Source: Rhynchopus euleeides
Taxonomy: Eukaryota > Euglenozoa > Diplonemea > Diplonemida > Diplonemidae
Reading direction: 5' to 3'
NCBI GenBank assembly: GCA_963210315.1
Contig: OY723273.1
Span: 558,001-622,000, forward strand
DNA: 64,000 nt
How positions within the stretch are numbered: the stretch's first letter is position 1; the number at the start of each line of letters is the position of its first letter. The notes beneath the pieces are model-generated. The model was not told where the DNA came from. It did no database searches and saw only the letters and a list, made by a program, of their open reading frames with translations. Position numbers and translations under genes: made by a program. This document shows, one piece after another, positions 54,201 through 63,581 of this stretch.

Positions 54201-55463
54201 TTAGGAAATGTCGTCGGAGTCATCGAATGCGCTGTCCTCTTCGGATATGACAGACCCGTCGCGCTCGGCTTCCGCCGTGTCTGACTCGGAGTCGGAGGGA
54301 GGAGGGGGGACGCCGCGTCTCAGGCACTCCGAGGGGGTGACCTGGCTCTGGGGGAGGAGGGGCTCGACCTGCTGGCGTGTCGCGTCCCAGGTGACCCCGT
54401 CGACCACAACCTCTGCGACCGAACCGGGTGCATCGCCTGGAACCTTTGTGATGATCCCGAAGCAACCGGCGGAGACGCGACGCCCGTTGTCAAACTCCAC
54501 CTTCTGCGTCACTTTGATGCAAAGCCCCGCCGCATAAAGAGGCTGGAACAGCGGGGAGGCAGCGACCCACCCCCCATCCATTGTCTGATACCACCAGACG
54601 CCGTTGTCAGGGCTTTCTGTCGCACGTATGACGCACACCAGGTCTCCCCCTAAGAGCCTCCGGAGCGTGGGGGATGGGGATGGCTTGCAGACAACATCAC
54701 ACCCAACAGCGGCATCCGGGTTGACCCTCAGCGTGGTGACGGGGTGGGACACGGCACGCACAGCGGTATGCCCAGATGTCTCGCCGAACCGCACCGCGAC
54801 CAGGCCCCCCTCAGGGGGTGCCGTGACGGTCACACAGGACCCTGTCGGGATCGGCATCTCAACCTCGCCCGAAGGGCCCAGCAGGGTGCACCCCTCCTGA
54901 GCTATCACGGTGTCACCCGCCTCGAAGCGCCACTCGGTGTTGCCCTTTGCGGAGGGAGGGTGGGTTGCGTGCATCCCCATGGGTCCCGCGGAGGCGCCAG
55001 ACCCCTTGAGTGCCTTTCCCTTGTTGACGGTGTCGCAGCCGGTGGCTCCAGGCGCTGCGGTGCTTTGGGCGGATCCTCCTGAGGTGACGTAGCTTGCGAA
55101 GGCACTCATGTGGTGCCCCGCCCAGGACCCCGCGACCTTCATGCTTTCGACGAGGTCATTTCCCGCCGTCTTCAGCTGCTTCATCCGGTGCTGCACCGCA
55201 GTCTCACCCTCCGGCTGTGGCGCAGCCGTGGAGAACGGTGGCACCTCGCATGACTCATGATGTCCCTCTGTGCCTCCATCACCTCCCCCACCTCCTCCGG
55301 GAGCCCGTATTGCCCCTGCTGGGGCTGCGGCGGGCTGAGAGGGCTGTGGTATGGAGGCAACGTCCTGCACCCCTGCTGATGGCGTGCCTGTATTGCCGCT
55401 TGGCAGCGGGGTTGGTGAGGGGCCGTCAGCATCGGGGCATGTTTCCATCGAAGGGCCTGCCAT
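54201..55463 (-). CDS. Unknown protein with beta-rich core and acidic Ser tail
   Basis: 420 residues from the ATG at 55463 (CATAGGGGG on the plus strand); a second ATG follows five codons later. The first ~170 residues are Pro/Ser/Gly-rich and contain a short helix HRMKQLKTAGNDLVESMKV. Residues about 180-340 are beta-strand-like, with repeating hydrophobic/Gly spacing (GDTVIAQEGCTLLGPSGEV, GSCVTVTAPPEGGLVAVRF, LLGGDLVCVIRATESPDNG, WWYQTMDGGW, GIITKVPGD), like two or more small SH3-like or Tudor-like barrels. The C-terminus is very acidic with Ser (SEEDSAFDDSDDIS). No family recognised. A scaffold or chromatin-reader role would be a guess. Confidence 0.6.
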   Translation of the reverse strand: MAGPSMETCPDADGPSPTPLPSGNTGTPSAGVQDVASIPQPSQPAAAPAGAIRAPGGGGGGDGGTEGHHESCEVPPFSTAAPQPEGETAVQHRMKQLKTAGNDLVESMKVAGSWAGHHMSAFASYVTSGGSAQSTAAPGATGCDTVNKGKALKGSGASAGPMGMHATHPPSAKGNTEWRFEAGDTVIAQEGCTLLGPSGEVEMPIPTGSCVTVTAPPEGGLVAVRFGETSGHTAVRAVSHPVTTLRVNPDAAVGCDVVCKPSPSPTLRRLLGGDLVCVIRATESPDNGVWWYQTMDGGWVAASPLFQPLYAAGLCIKVTQKVEFDNGRRVSAGCFGIITKVPGDAPGSVAEVVVDGVTWDATRQQVEPLLPQSQVTPSECLRRGVPPPPSDSESDTAEAERDGSVISEEDSAFDDSDDIS

Positions 55464-57329
55464 AGGGGGTGTAGGGGAACAGGTCTGCAAGCTTTGCAGC
55501 AGCTTGTGTGGCGCCTATCGGGGGGGAGACGCGGATGTTGTGTGTGTGTGCTGGAGGGGAGGAGGGGTGACGCCGATCGATAGAGGAGGGGGGGGGGGCA
55601 AGGGGAGGAGCGCTTTTGTTTGGACATGCCTGCGCCAGTTGTTAGGGGGGGAGAGGCGCCGCCCTCTTCTATTGTTGCCCAAAAAAAATCGCAGCCCACC
55701 TCCCCCGCTATCGGTTTGGCTCCGAAGAGGAGGTGCGGAAAAGAGTTCGTTTGCGAGTTTGCCACACGCACAGCAGTGCTGTGTGGGCTAACAAGGCCAA
55801 AACAAAATATCGCTCAAATTGTTTTCAGTAAGCAACACTGACGAGGCAAAAAATAATGCACATGACTGTTGAGAGGGGGGGAGGAGAGGGGATGGGAGAG
55901 GGTTGAGGAAGGGCGGTCCCTGTGATTGCCCATCATCTGCTGGCTTGGGAGAGGTGTGTGGGGTCCTGCAAACGGGAGCCATGTTTGCACCCCCCCCCCC
56001 CACCCCAGCCCCCCCCCGACCAGACCCGACCCTTGCGTACTGTCTGACCCGACCCTCCTTGCAGGCAACCGCAATTGTCGGGTTGCGCAATGCTTCAAGT
56101 GTATCAGCTTCCCATTACCTTGGGCATTGCTTGTCTGAGAGGTTTAAAAAAAAGCTGAGGCCCGGTGTCCGCTGCACTCTCTTCCGCGCTCCCCCCCGGC
56201 CCCCCGCCCCCCCGCCCCCCCCCCCCCCCCCGTTTCGAAACGGCGAAACGGGGGGGATGTGTGTGTGTTCCCCTCTCTCTCAGACACGGAGGGAGGGTGT
56301 GGCGCCGCAACAAAACCCGTTATCTTTCGCCATAAAAAGTGCCAAATTCAGCCATTCCCCCAACACCCCATTATTCCTCTACATTTTTTTTTGCACTTCG
56401 TTTTGATGCATCGAGGCTTCCGCACGCTTCTAAACCCCCTTTCGGGTGATCGGGCCTGATGAAGGCTGGAGGGGGGGGGTGGTGGTAAGCGGTGCATAGG
56501 AGCATGGTTGGCAGGACTGAAAATGGCACTTTCCGTGCGAAGGCTGTGCGCGTCGAAACCCGCCACTGTATCATGGCCAAACCCATCGCCCCTCCCCCCG
56601 CTGCCCCCACCACCCCACCTCCTCAGCTTTTACATTATATTCGGAGCCGCTTCACTCACATCCCTCTCTCCCCCAGGAGACCCTCCTTCCATTCCCTTCC
56701 CTTCCTCCCTTCCTCCCTGAACGTGATCTGCGCCAAAACCAAGGTGTCTTGCCGGCACCACAGGAAGGGGTGGGTCGGGATGGGATGGGTGTGGGGGGGC
56801 GGGCACGGCAATAACGACGGGGGTCAGATGCAGGTAAAATAGAATCCGGGGAGCAATCCTCTCGCATCTCAAGCTGCAGGAAAGTGATCCTCTGCGAACC
56901 TCTGCGAAAAGTAACAGTTCCAGGGGGGGGGGGGGGGGGGCAATGAAGTAGAAGGAAGTACGAGGATAATCTCCCTCCACTCGTTTCGCAGGTTTGTGTC
57001 CGAGATACAGTGCTATGCTCCAGGGAGGGGGTGGGGGGGGGAAACGGTCGTCACACGCAAGGCACAGTGTTTTTTTTGACACAACCCTCGTTGTTCTTCC
57101 CCTCCCATCAAACATCATGCTGGGGGGAGGGACGTTGGGGTGTTGAAATTTGTTCGTGCACACCACACGGGTTTGGTTGCTCCTGAATGCGAGGGGGGGG
57201 GGGGGGGGGCGGGCGCAGGGGGCGGGAGTGATAGGTAAGTCCATAGGAGGGAGAGGGGGGCGGGGGTGGGAGGGGGGGAGGCGCGCCCTATAAACCCACA
57301 CCCCCACGCCATACACAGTTCAATTCGCA
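55464..57329. other. Intergenic, low-complexity tracts
   Basis: Numerous poly-C/poly-G tracts (55985, 56200, 56930, 57190). A TATA-like CTATAAAC lies near 57288, about 75 bp before the LINE ORF's ATG. No gene recognised on either strand. Confidence 0.4.
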
Positions 57330-60056
57330 CACACACACACACATTTGACTGTCTCGGGGCCATGCTGCACGCGCGCCTGATCAGGGAAGGGCGCACAGCG
57401 CCCCAGTCCGAGCGCATCGCCCGTCGGAAAGAGGGGGCGCAGCAGAACCTCCGCAGAACCTCAGCGCTGCCCCTGCCGGTGCAATGGAAAGGGCAGGCGG
57501 CTGCGATGACGGCGGGGGCACGGCTGTATTACGATGCCCTCGTAACTCGTTGGGACAGCAAGGCCATCAGGCGATGGAGGGGCCTCTTCGTCGCCGCGCT
57601 CTGGTCTGGCCCACCACGCAGAGCGCAAGAGATCGTGCTGTGTGTCCTCCATCAGGCGCACCGGGTGGACCCCGCTATCGCTCCTCCCTACCGGCAGATC
57701 ACCACGTGGGCCAAGCAGATCAAAAAGTGGGGCCACAGCAGGGTGCTGTCCGAGGAAGCATGGGGGAGCAAAGAGAGGCTTGAGGGGACAGGCCCCCTTG
57801 CGCTCTTCTGGGCTGCCCTGCAAGGGATAGGATGGCGCTGGAGTACGGCGACCACCCTGGCCTACACGGACGAGGCTGGTCGCGCTGTCACCTTCGACCC
57901 TGTTGCAGCAACGCCGAGCGCCTGGGCGATCTTCGCGCACGACCTCCGCCAAACCCTGCGAAACGCCACGGCGGGGAAGCTGGCTGAACGCAGAGAGGAC
58001 TTCCAAGGAGCAGAGCACGGCATTGACGGAAGGGTGACACGTTGCGTCCTGGAGGGGGAGGGCGCCGCAATTACGGGATACCAGCGAGGCCTCCTCCGCT
58101 CTGTCATTGCAGGGGCGGTGCCTGCCCGAGGGCGCACGGGCCTGGGGGAGGTGTGCCGGTACTGCACAGCTGGGGCCCCGGAGACGGTGTCGCACCTATG
58201 GTGGGACTGCGCGGCATGGGAGCCGGTCCGCCAGAAACACCCCGTAGCAGCGAGGGACCGAACTGCCTGGCCGGCATGCCTGGCGCAGTGTGGGGTAGCG
58301 CCCGTGTACAGATACGGCGTTCCGGAGAACGAGCAGCCGCTGCCCATGTCTTTTGCTGACAGAATCACCACCGTGGCGCAGCTGCACCGCTACTTCATCG
58401 CAGTCTTGGCGGCGCGACAGGAGAAGGACGGGCTGCTCGACCGCTCTGTACGCCACCACCGCACTACAGTCTACCCCTGGGAGTGGAGCACCCCCACCCC
58501 CGAGAGTGCCTGCATCCCTGCACTGGCGCCATCCGAAGTCAAGCAGACGTGGGGCAAGCGGCCCCCAGGCATGTGGGTGGCTCTCTGCGACTGGCTAAGG
58601 GGCCTGAAGTGGGGACCGCAGGGGGGTGAGCAAACTGTGACCCTGATGGAGCTAGCCGTGGACTTCGAGCTGTCGACGGGCCTCACCCTCCCAGACACCG
58701 TGACACGCCGCATCCGCCCCCCTACCCACGTGGACCCGAATAAGAAGGGTGCGAGGGAGGCCCGCCCGCGCATTCCTGCAGACACGGCCCCGGGGCTCAC
58801 CCTGTACTTTGACGGTGGCGCGCGCGACAACGGCACCCCCTTCGCTGTGGCGGGGGCAGGGGCGGTGCTGTACCAAGACGGCTGCAAGGTCTCAGAGAAA
58901 GTGCTCCCGCTGCTGAACGTGCGTAGCAACAACATTGCTGAGTACGAGGCGCTACGAGCAGGCCTGCGCCTCCTCGAGAGGGGCGATGCCCCTGAGGGCC
59001 CAGTCACAGTGCGAGGCGACTCCCAGGTGGTGCTGCGGCAGCTCCGAGGGGAATCCCTGTGCCGGGATGCCGCCCTCCGTCCTCTTTTCCTCAGCACGTC
59101 CGCGCTGGCTGCGGACCTCCAACCGAGGTTCACTCTCACGTATGAGCATGTGAAGAGGGAATCCAACACCGATGCTGACGCCCTCAGCAACGCCGCGATG
59201 GATGAGGCTGAAAGGCTGGGGGCCTCGCGGCAGAAGCTCCAGCAGGACCTCACGGTGTTCCAGAGCAGTATCCTAGGGAAAGCCGCCTCGCTGAAAGGAC
59301 TCTGCAGTATGGTGACGAAAGTGGGCAAAGGGCCCTGGCATTGCGGTCATGCTGCCAACTCAACGGTCCTCACGGCTCTCGGCGGAACTGTGGCGGCGGG
59401 CCTGTCGAGGAGGGCCCAACTGAACCCTGCCACTGAATCGGTGATGCGCAGCCTCCAAGCACACCTGGCTGAGCCAGTCCACAGCCGGCAAGATACGGTA
59501 TTCCATGACCGCGGAATGGCGTGGGCCGCCACCTTCGCCCCACAGCCGCACTACCCAGAGGGCTGGCAGCAGCCGGCCCAGCAGTGGGCGGCGCGCGGTC
59601 GGCAGGCCAACAGCCGGGTGGGACGCCCATGGGAGCGGAGGGGCGCTGCCCCCCGTACTGCCCCCCCTGGTGCCAGGAGGAACGCAAAGGTGCTTGCCTG
59701 CAAGTTGCATTGGAAGCCCCGTTGCTCGGCATGCCAAAAGCGACGCCTCCCAGAGGAGGTGTGCTGCCGCAACCACCACAAAGAGGGGGACGGGCTCCCG
59801 GTCACTATGGGCTTCTGCAAACGCCACAGCATGGACCGATGCGGTGACTGCTACAGCGATGGCAAAACACTAACACATTGCTGCCACACACACCACGCTG
59901 GCTATGCTGCACGCCCTCCTCCCCGGAGTGGCACTGAGTTGGCCCCACACTCTAACCCGAGTGGGGCCTCCGCTGTGACGTAGAAGTGGGCGGGGGTGGG
60001 CAATGATCCGCGCAGGATCTCCCCACACAAAACGTGGTCACCACACACACACACAC
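57330..60056 (+). mobile_element. 5'-truncated LINE (RNase H-bearing), copy 1
   Basis: Begins after a short (CA)n tract (about 57328-57343) and ends in GTGGTCACC followed by (AC)n to 60056. It encodes the C-terminal part of a non-LTR retrotransposon polyprotein (57362-59983). No reverse transcriptase domain precedes it, so the copy is truncated at its 5' end, as is usual for LINEs. The 3' untranslated tail has two small hairpins (GATCCGCGCAGGATC and CCACACAAAACGTGG). Starting and ending in the same dinucleotide repeat suggests insertion into (CA)n DNA. Confidence 0.8.
57362..59983 (+). CDS. LINE polyprotein C-terminal region: zinc motif, RNase H, Cys/His tail
   Basis: 873 residues from the first ATG. 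Residues 1-260 are basic/Trp-rich and resemble the thumb/connection region after a LINE reverse transcriptase. A zinc-knuckle-like motif CRYC...H...C lies near 264-283 (CRYCTAGAPETVSHLWWDC). RNase HI lies about 477-610 with all four acidic residues: D in YFDGG, E in NIAEYEAL, D in VRGDSQVV, D in NTDADALSN. A Cys/His-rich C-terminus follows (CKLHWKPRCSACQKR, then CCRNHH, FCKRHSMDRCGDC). RNase H would degrade the RNA strand of the hybrid during target-primed reverse transcription. No RT YxDD motif is present, so this protein alone cannot retrotranspose. The frame is intact, perhaps by youth. Confidence 0.8.
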   Translation: MLHARLIREGRTAPQSERIARRKEGAQQNLRRTSALPLPVQWKGQAAAMTAGARLYYDALVTRWDSKAIRRWRGLFVAALWSGPPRRAQEIVLCVLHQAHRVDPAIAPPYRQITTWAKQIKKWGHSRVLSEEAWGSKERLEGTGPLALFWAALQGIGWRWSTATTLAYTDEAGRAVTFDPVAATPSAWAIFAHDLRQTLRNATAGKLAERREDFQGAEHGIDGRVTRCVLEGEGAAITGYQRGLLRSVIAGAVPARGRTGLGEVCRYCTAGAPETVSHLWWDCAAWEPVRQKHPVAARDRTAWPACLAQCGVAPVYRYGVPENEQPLPMSFADRITTVAQLHRYFIAVLAARQEKDGLLDRSVRHHRTTVYPWEWSTPTPESACIPALAPSEVKQTWGKRPPGMWVALCDWLRGLKWGPQGGEQTVTLMELAVDFELSTGLTLPDTVTRRIRPPTHVDPNKKGAREARPRIPADTAPGLTLYFDGGARDNGTPFAVAGAGAVLYQDGCKVSEKVLPLLNVRSNNIAEYEALRAGLRLLERGDAPEGPVTVRGDSQVVLRQLRGESLCRDAALRPLFLSTSALAADLQPRFTLTYEHVKRESNTDADALSNAAMDEAERLGASRQKLQQDLTVFQSSILGKAASLKGLCSMVTKVGKGPWHCGHAANSTVLTALGGTVAAGLSRRAQLNPATESVMRSLQAHLAEPVHSRQDTVFHDRGMAWAATFAPQPHYPEGWQQPAQQWAARGRQANSRVGRPWERRGAAPRTAPPGARRNAKVLACKLHWKPRCSACQKRRLPEEVCCRNHHKEGDGLPVTMGFCKRHSMDRCGDCYSDGKTLTHCCHTHHAGYAARPPPRSGTELAPHSNPSGASAVT

Positions 60057-60405
60057 AAGCCCTCAAGACTCTTGAAGCGGCCTGACTATTTAGTGTCTTC
60101 GTCGCAGCAAGGGGGCGATATATACCACCCTTTTTATTGATTTCACGTGTCAGTGTTTGACTTTTTCGCAACTTCATTTCTTCCTTTTCTCCCTCTCCAA
60201 CCCCACCCGTGACACCACCAGGGTTTAGCTAGCCCTGGTCCGATTATCCCCGGTTCTTCGCTGAAGAGACGCGGCCGGGGGGAGGGGTACGAAGAGTACG
60301 CGTCGAAACCGGTGTCACGTCGTGTTGGGGAATCCTTCGGGAGTGCGATACTGAAGGGGAGGTGCTACTGCCCGTGCAGGGCGACACCGCCTTAAAACTT
60401 TATAA

Positions 60406-60407
<2 letters not shown>
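60057..60407 (+). repeat. Ribozyme-bearing (CA)-tailed repeat, unit 1
   Basis: 351-bp unit starting AAGCCCTCAAGACTCTTG and ending CTTTATAACC before (CA)n. It is rich in perfect hairpins: TCAAGA/TCTTGA at the 5' end, AGGG/CCCT, the hammerhead at 60208-60319, and GGTG...GCCC...GGGC...CACC near the 3' end. It follows LINE copy 1 directly. No coding capacity. It resembles a SINE or retrozyme monomer. Confidence 0.85.
60208..60319 (+). ncRNA. Hammerhead ribozyme, copy 1
   Basis: Type III order. Stem III CGTGACACC (60208-60216) pairs with GGTGTCACG (60311-60319), and proximal GGU pairs with ACC. Cleavage triplet GTC is at 60238-60240. Stem I is CGA/TCG with an internal loop. Core CTGAAGA is at 60261-60267. 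Stem II GACGCG (60268-60273) pairs with CGCGTC (60299-60304). GAAA is at 60305-60308. All conserved core bases, including G10.1-C11.1 and A15.1-U16.1, are present. Self-cleavage predicted after 60240. A hairpin AGGG...CCCT interrupts the 5' strand of stem III. Confidence 0.8.

Positions 60408-60487
<80 letters not shown>
60404..60487 (+). repeat. (CA)n microsatellite, about 41 repeats
   Basis: Uninterrupted CA dinucleotides joining unit 1 to the second LINE fragment. It serves both as the tail of the upstream unit and as the 5' junction of the LINE copy. Confidence 0.95.
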
Positions 60488-60489
<2 letters not shown>

Positions 60490-61694
60490 GGGCAGGGGCG
60501 GTGCTATACCAAGACGGTTGCAAGGTTTCAGAGAAAGTACTCCCGCTGCTGAACGTGCGTAGCAACAACATTGCTGAGTACGAGGCGCTCCGAGCAGGCG
60601 TGCGCCTCCTCGAGAGGGGTGATGCCCCTGAGGGCCCAGTCACAGTGCGGGGCGACTCCCAGGTGGTGCTGCGTCAGCTCCAAGGGGACTCATTGTGCCG
60701 GGATGCCGCCCTCCGTCCTCTGTTCCTCAGCACGTCCCGGCTAGCTGCGGACCTCCAACCGAGGTTCACTCTCACATACGAGCATGTGAAGAGGGAATCC
60801 AACACAGATGCTGATGCCCTCAGTAACGCCGCGATGGACGAGGCTGAAAGGCTGGGGGCCTCACGGCAGCAACTCCAGCAAGACCTCACGGTGTTCCAGA
60901 GCAGTATCCTGGGGAAGGCTGCCTCGCTGAAGGGGCTCTGCAGCATGGTGACGAAAGTAGGCACTGGGCCCTGGCATTGCGGCCATGCTGCCAACTCAAC
61001 AGTCCTCACGGCGATCGGTGGATCTGTGGCGGCGGGCCTGTCGAGGAGGGCCCAGCTGAACCCTGCCACTGAGTCGGTGATGCGCAGCCTCCAAGCGCAC
61101 CTGGCTGTGCCAGCCCCCAGCCGGACGGATACAGTGTTCCATGATCGCGGAATGGCGTGGGCCGCTACCTTCGCTCCGCAGCCGCACTACCCTGAGGGTT
61201 GGCAGCAATCGGCCCAACAGTGGGCGGCGCGTGGTCGGCAGGCCAACAGCCGGGTAGGGCGCCCATGGGAGCGGAGGGGCGCTGCCCCCCGAACTGCTCC
61301 CCCTGGTGCCAGGAGGAACGCAAAGGTGCTTGCCTGCAAGTTGCATTGGAAGCCCCGTTGCTCGGCATGCCAGAAGCGGCGCCTCCCGGAGGAGGTGTGC
61401 TGCCGTAACCACCACAAGGAGGGGGACGGGCTCCCGGTCACTATGGGCTTCTGCAAACGCCACAGCATGGACCGATGCGGTGACTGCTACAGCGATGGCA
61501 AAACACTACCACATTGCTGCCAAGCACACCACGCCGGCTATGCTGCACGCCCTCCTCCCCGGAGTGGCACTGAGTTGGCCCCACACTCTAACCCGAGTGG
61601 GGCCTCCGCTGTGACGTAGAAATGGGCGGGGGTGGGCAATGATCCGCGCAGGATCTCCCCACACAAAATGTGGTCACCACACACACACACACAC
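60488..61694 (+). mobile_element. 5'-truncated LINE, copy 2
   Basis: Closely matches the last ~1.2 kb of copy 1. It starts in the middle of the RNase H domain (GGGGCAGGGGCGGTGCTATA) directly after (CA)n, and ends GTGGTCACC(AC)n. The shorter truncation point confirms independent insertion rather than simple tandem duplication, unless recombination occurred in the CA tracts. Confidence 0.85.
60501..61619 (+). pseudogene. Truncated LINE ORF: partial RNase H plus Cys/His tail
   Basis: 372 codons open, no ATG at the 5' end. It lacks the first catalytic Asp of RNase H (YFDGG) but keeps the Glu and the two other Asp motifs. The C-terminal Cys/His-rich region is complete and nearly identical to copy 1. 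The preserved frame implies a recent insertion. Confidence 0.8.
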
Positions 61695-61696
61695 AT

Positions 61697-62025
61697 TCAG
61701 TAAACTTGTTTAAGCACCTTCGGTGCGACTAGGGAGTCAAGGGAGGACTAGAGAAGACGACTTCCCTGTGCGTATTTGTTTTTCTACCACTTGCAACAAC
61801 AGTTTTCTTGCAAGGTTGGAAGGGGGGCGAACGGAACAAACACCACCCTTCATCAGGCCAACGAGTGGTGTTTTGCTCCCTGCCTTCGCCCCTCCGTACG
61901 TCAGCTTTTGCACTGAACGGTGCCTAATGCAACGGAAAAGCGGTGGCTGAGTTACCCCCATCTCCCACGAGACGCGTTTTTGATATTGATGTTTTGTGTC
62001 TTATGTCCGACCGAAGACTCCCGCA
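61697..62025. other. Unique spacer between (CA) tracts
   Basis: About 330 bp of sequence not seen elsewhere in the window, bounded on both sides by (CA)n. Frames are short. It may be the original target DNA or part of another (CA)-tailed element. Confidence 0.5.
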
Positions 62026-62042
62026 AACACACACACACACAC

Positions 62043-62394
62043 AAGCCCTCAAGACTCTTGAAGCGGCCTGACTATTTAGTGTCTACGTCGCAGCAAGGGG
62101 GCGATATATACCACCCTTTTTATTGATTTCACGTGTCAGTGTTTGACTTTTTTGCAACTTCATTTCTTCCTTTTTCTCCCTCTCCAACCCCACCCGTGAC
62201 ACCACCAGGGTTTAGCTAGCCCTGGTCCGATTATCCCCGGTTCTCCGCTGAAGAGACGCGGCCGGGGGGAGGGGTACGAAGAGTACGCGTCGAAACCGGT
62301 GTCACGTCGTGTTGGGGAATCCTTCGGGAGTGCGATACTGAAGGGGAGGTGCTACTGCCCGTGCAGGGCGACACCGCCTTAAAACTTTATAACC
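62043..62394 (+). repeat. Ribozyme-bearing (CA)-tailed repeat, unit 2
   Basis: 352 bp, preceded and followed by (CA)n, and followed 18 bp later by unit 3 in the same orientation, forming a head-to-tail dimer. Differs from the others by a few substitutions. Confidence 0.85.
62195..62306 (+). ncRNA. Hammerhead ribozyme, copy 2
   Basis: Same architecture as copy 1: GTC at 62225-62227, CTGAAGA at 62248-62254, GAAA at 62292-62295. One change (C for T at 62245) breaks the third stem I pair but leaves the core intact, so activity could be reduced. Confidence 0.75.
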
Positions 62395-62412
62395 ACACAC
62401 ACACACACACAC

Positions 62413-62763
62413 AAGCCCTCAAGACTCTTGAAGCGGCCTGACTATTTAGTGTCTTCGTCGCAGCAAGGGGGCGATATATACCACCCTTTTTATTGATTTC
62501 ACGTGTCAGTGTTTGACTTTTTCGCAACTTCATTTCTTCCTTTTCTCCCTCTCCAACCCCACCCGTGACACCACCAGGGTTTAGCTAGCCCTGGTCCGAT
62601 TATCCCCGGTTCTTCGCTGAAGAGACGCGGCCGGGGGGAGGGGTACGAAGAGTACGCGTCGAAACCGGTGTCACGTCGTGTTGGGGAATCCTTCGGGAGT
62701 GCGATACTGAAGGGGAGGTGCTACTGCCCGTGCAGGGCGACACCGCCTTAAAACTTCATAACC
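62413..62763 (+). repeat. Ribozyme-bearing repeat, unit 3
   Basis: 351 bp, second member of the first dimer. Its tail is short (CACACACA) and runs into AACCCTCTATTCCCCCAGGC, a spacer that recurs after unit 5. Confidence 0.85.
62564..62675 (+). ncRNA. Hammerhead ribozyme, copy 3
   Basis: GTC 62594-62596, CTGAAGA 62617-62623, GAAA 62661-62664; stems as in copy 1. Predicted cleavage sites of copies 2 and 3 are 369 nt apart, so a read-through transcript would release a 369-nt monomer. Confidence 0.8.
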
Positions 62764-62770
62764 ACACACA

Positions 62771-63211
62771 AACCCTCTATTCCCCCAGGCCTGATGAGCA
62801 AACCCCCCTGCCCCATGTTGTGACTTCCTTTCTACCTTGCACAAAACATCCCATTTGCCCCTTTTCTTCCTTCGAAAGTGTTGTGACTACCCCCCCTTCC
62901 CCACCCCTCGGGAGTGCCACTCCTCTGGTGGTTAAAAGTGACCCGCCGTTGTGCCTTCGGCATCTGTTGCGTGTGCCGTCGTATGCTTCCTATGCACTAG
63001 TTATAGCTATCCGGGGGCGGTCTGCTGTCGCACCAGTGGGCTGCCCCACCTCTGCACCCTCGGTTTTTAAGATGTTCACCACAGCGGAGAATGATCCCCT
63101 TCTCTGTGGCGATCGAGCCAAGCTGGACGAGGTTCGCCTTCGGGCGAAGGTCATGTGGGCGGACAAAAGGTGCCTGCTCCTGAGACTCATCAGCAACCTG
63201 TTTCTTCCTTC
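62771..63211. other. Spacer between ribozyme dimers
   Basis: About 440 bp. Its first ~70 bp (from AACCCTCTATTCC) recur at 63938-64000 after unit 5, so unit plus spacer forms a higher-order repeat. Short frames only; nothing recognisable encoded. Confidence 0.5.
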
Positions 63212-63562
63212 AAGCCCTCAAGACTCTTGAAGCGGCCTGACTATTTAGTGTCTTCGTCGCAGCAAGGGGGCGATATATACCACCCTTGTTATTGATTTCA
63301 CGTGTCAGTGTTTGACTTTTTCGCAACTTCATTTCTTCCTTTTCTCCCTCTCCAACCCCACCCGTGACACCACCAGGGTTTAGCTAGCCCTGGTCCGATT
63401 ATCCCCGGTTCTTCGCTGAAGAGACGCGGCCGGGGGGAGGGGTACGAAGAGTACGCGTCGAAACCGGTGTCACGTCGTGTTGGGGAATCCTTCGGGAGTG
63501 CGATACTGAAGGGGAGGTGCTACTGCCCGTGCAGGGCGACACCGCCTTAAAACTTTATAACC
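63212..63562 (+). repeat. Ribozyme-bearing repeat, unit 4
   Basis: 351 bp. Unlike the other units it is not preceded by (CA)n (the flank is TTTCTTCCTTC), but it is followed by (CA)n and unit 5. Confidence 0.85.
63363..63474 (+). ncRNA. Hammerhead ribozyme, copy 4
   Basis: GTC 63393-63395, CTGAAGA 63416-63422, GAAA 63460-63463; all stems conserved. The distance to the copy 5 cleavage site is 379 nt. Confidence 0.8.
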
Positions 63563-63581
63563 ACACACACACACACACATC

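Noticed and set aside
57266-57361. Extended N-terminus of the LINE ORF from 57266
   Set aside because: It reads through a (CA)n tract and poly-G sequence and precedes the probable 5' truncation junction. The ATG at 57362 is the better start.
62793-62830. Second hammerhead-like core (CTGATGAG) in the spacer
   Set aside because: No GAAA with a matching stem II downstream and no cleavage triplet upstream. Random match.
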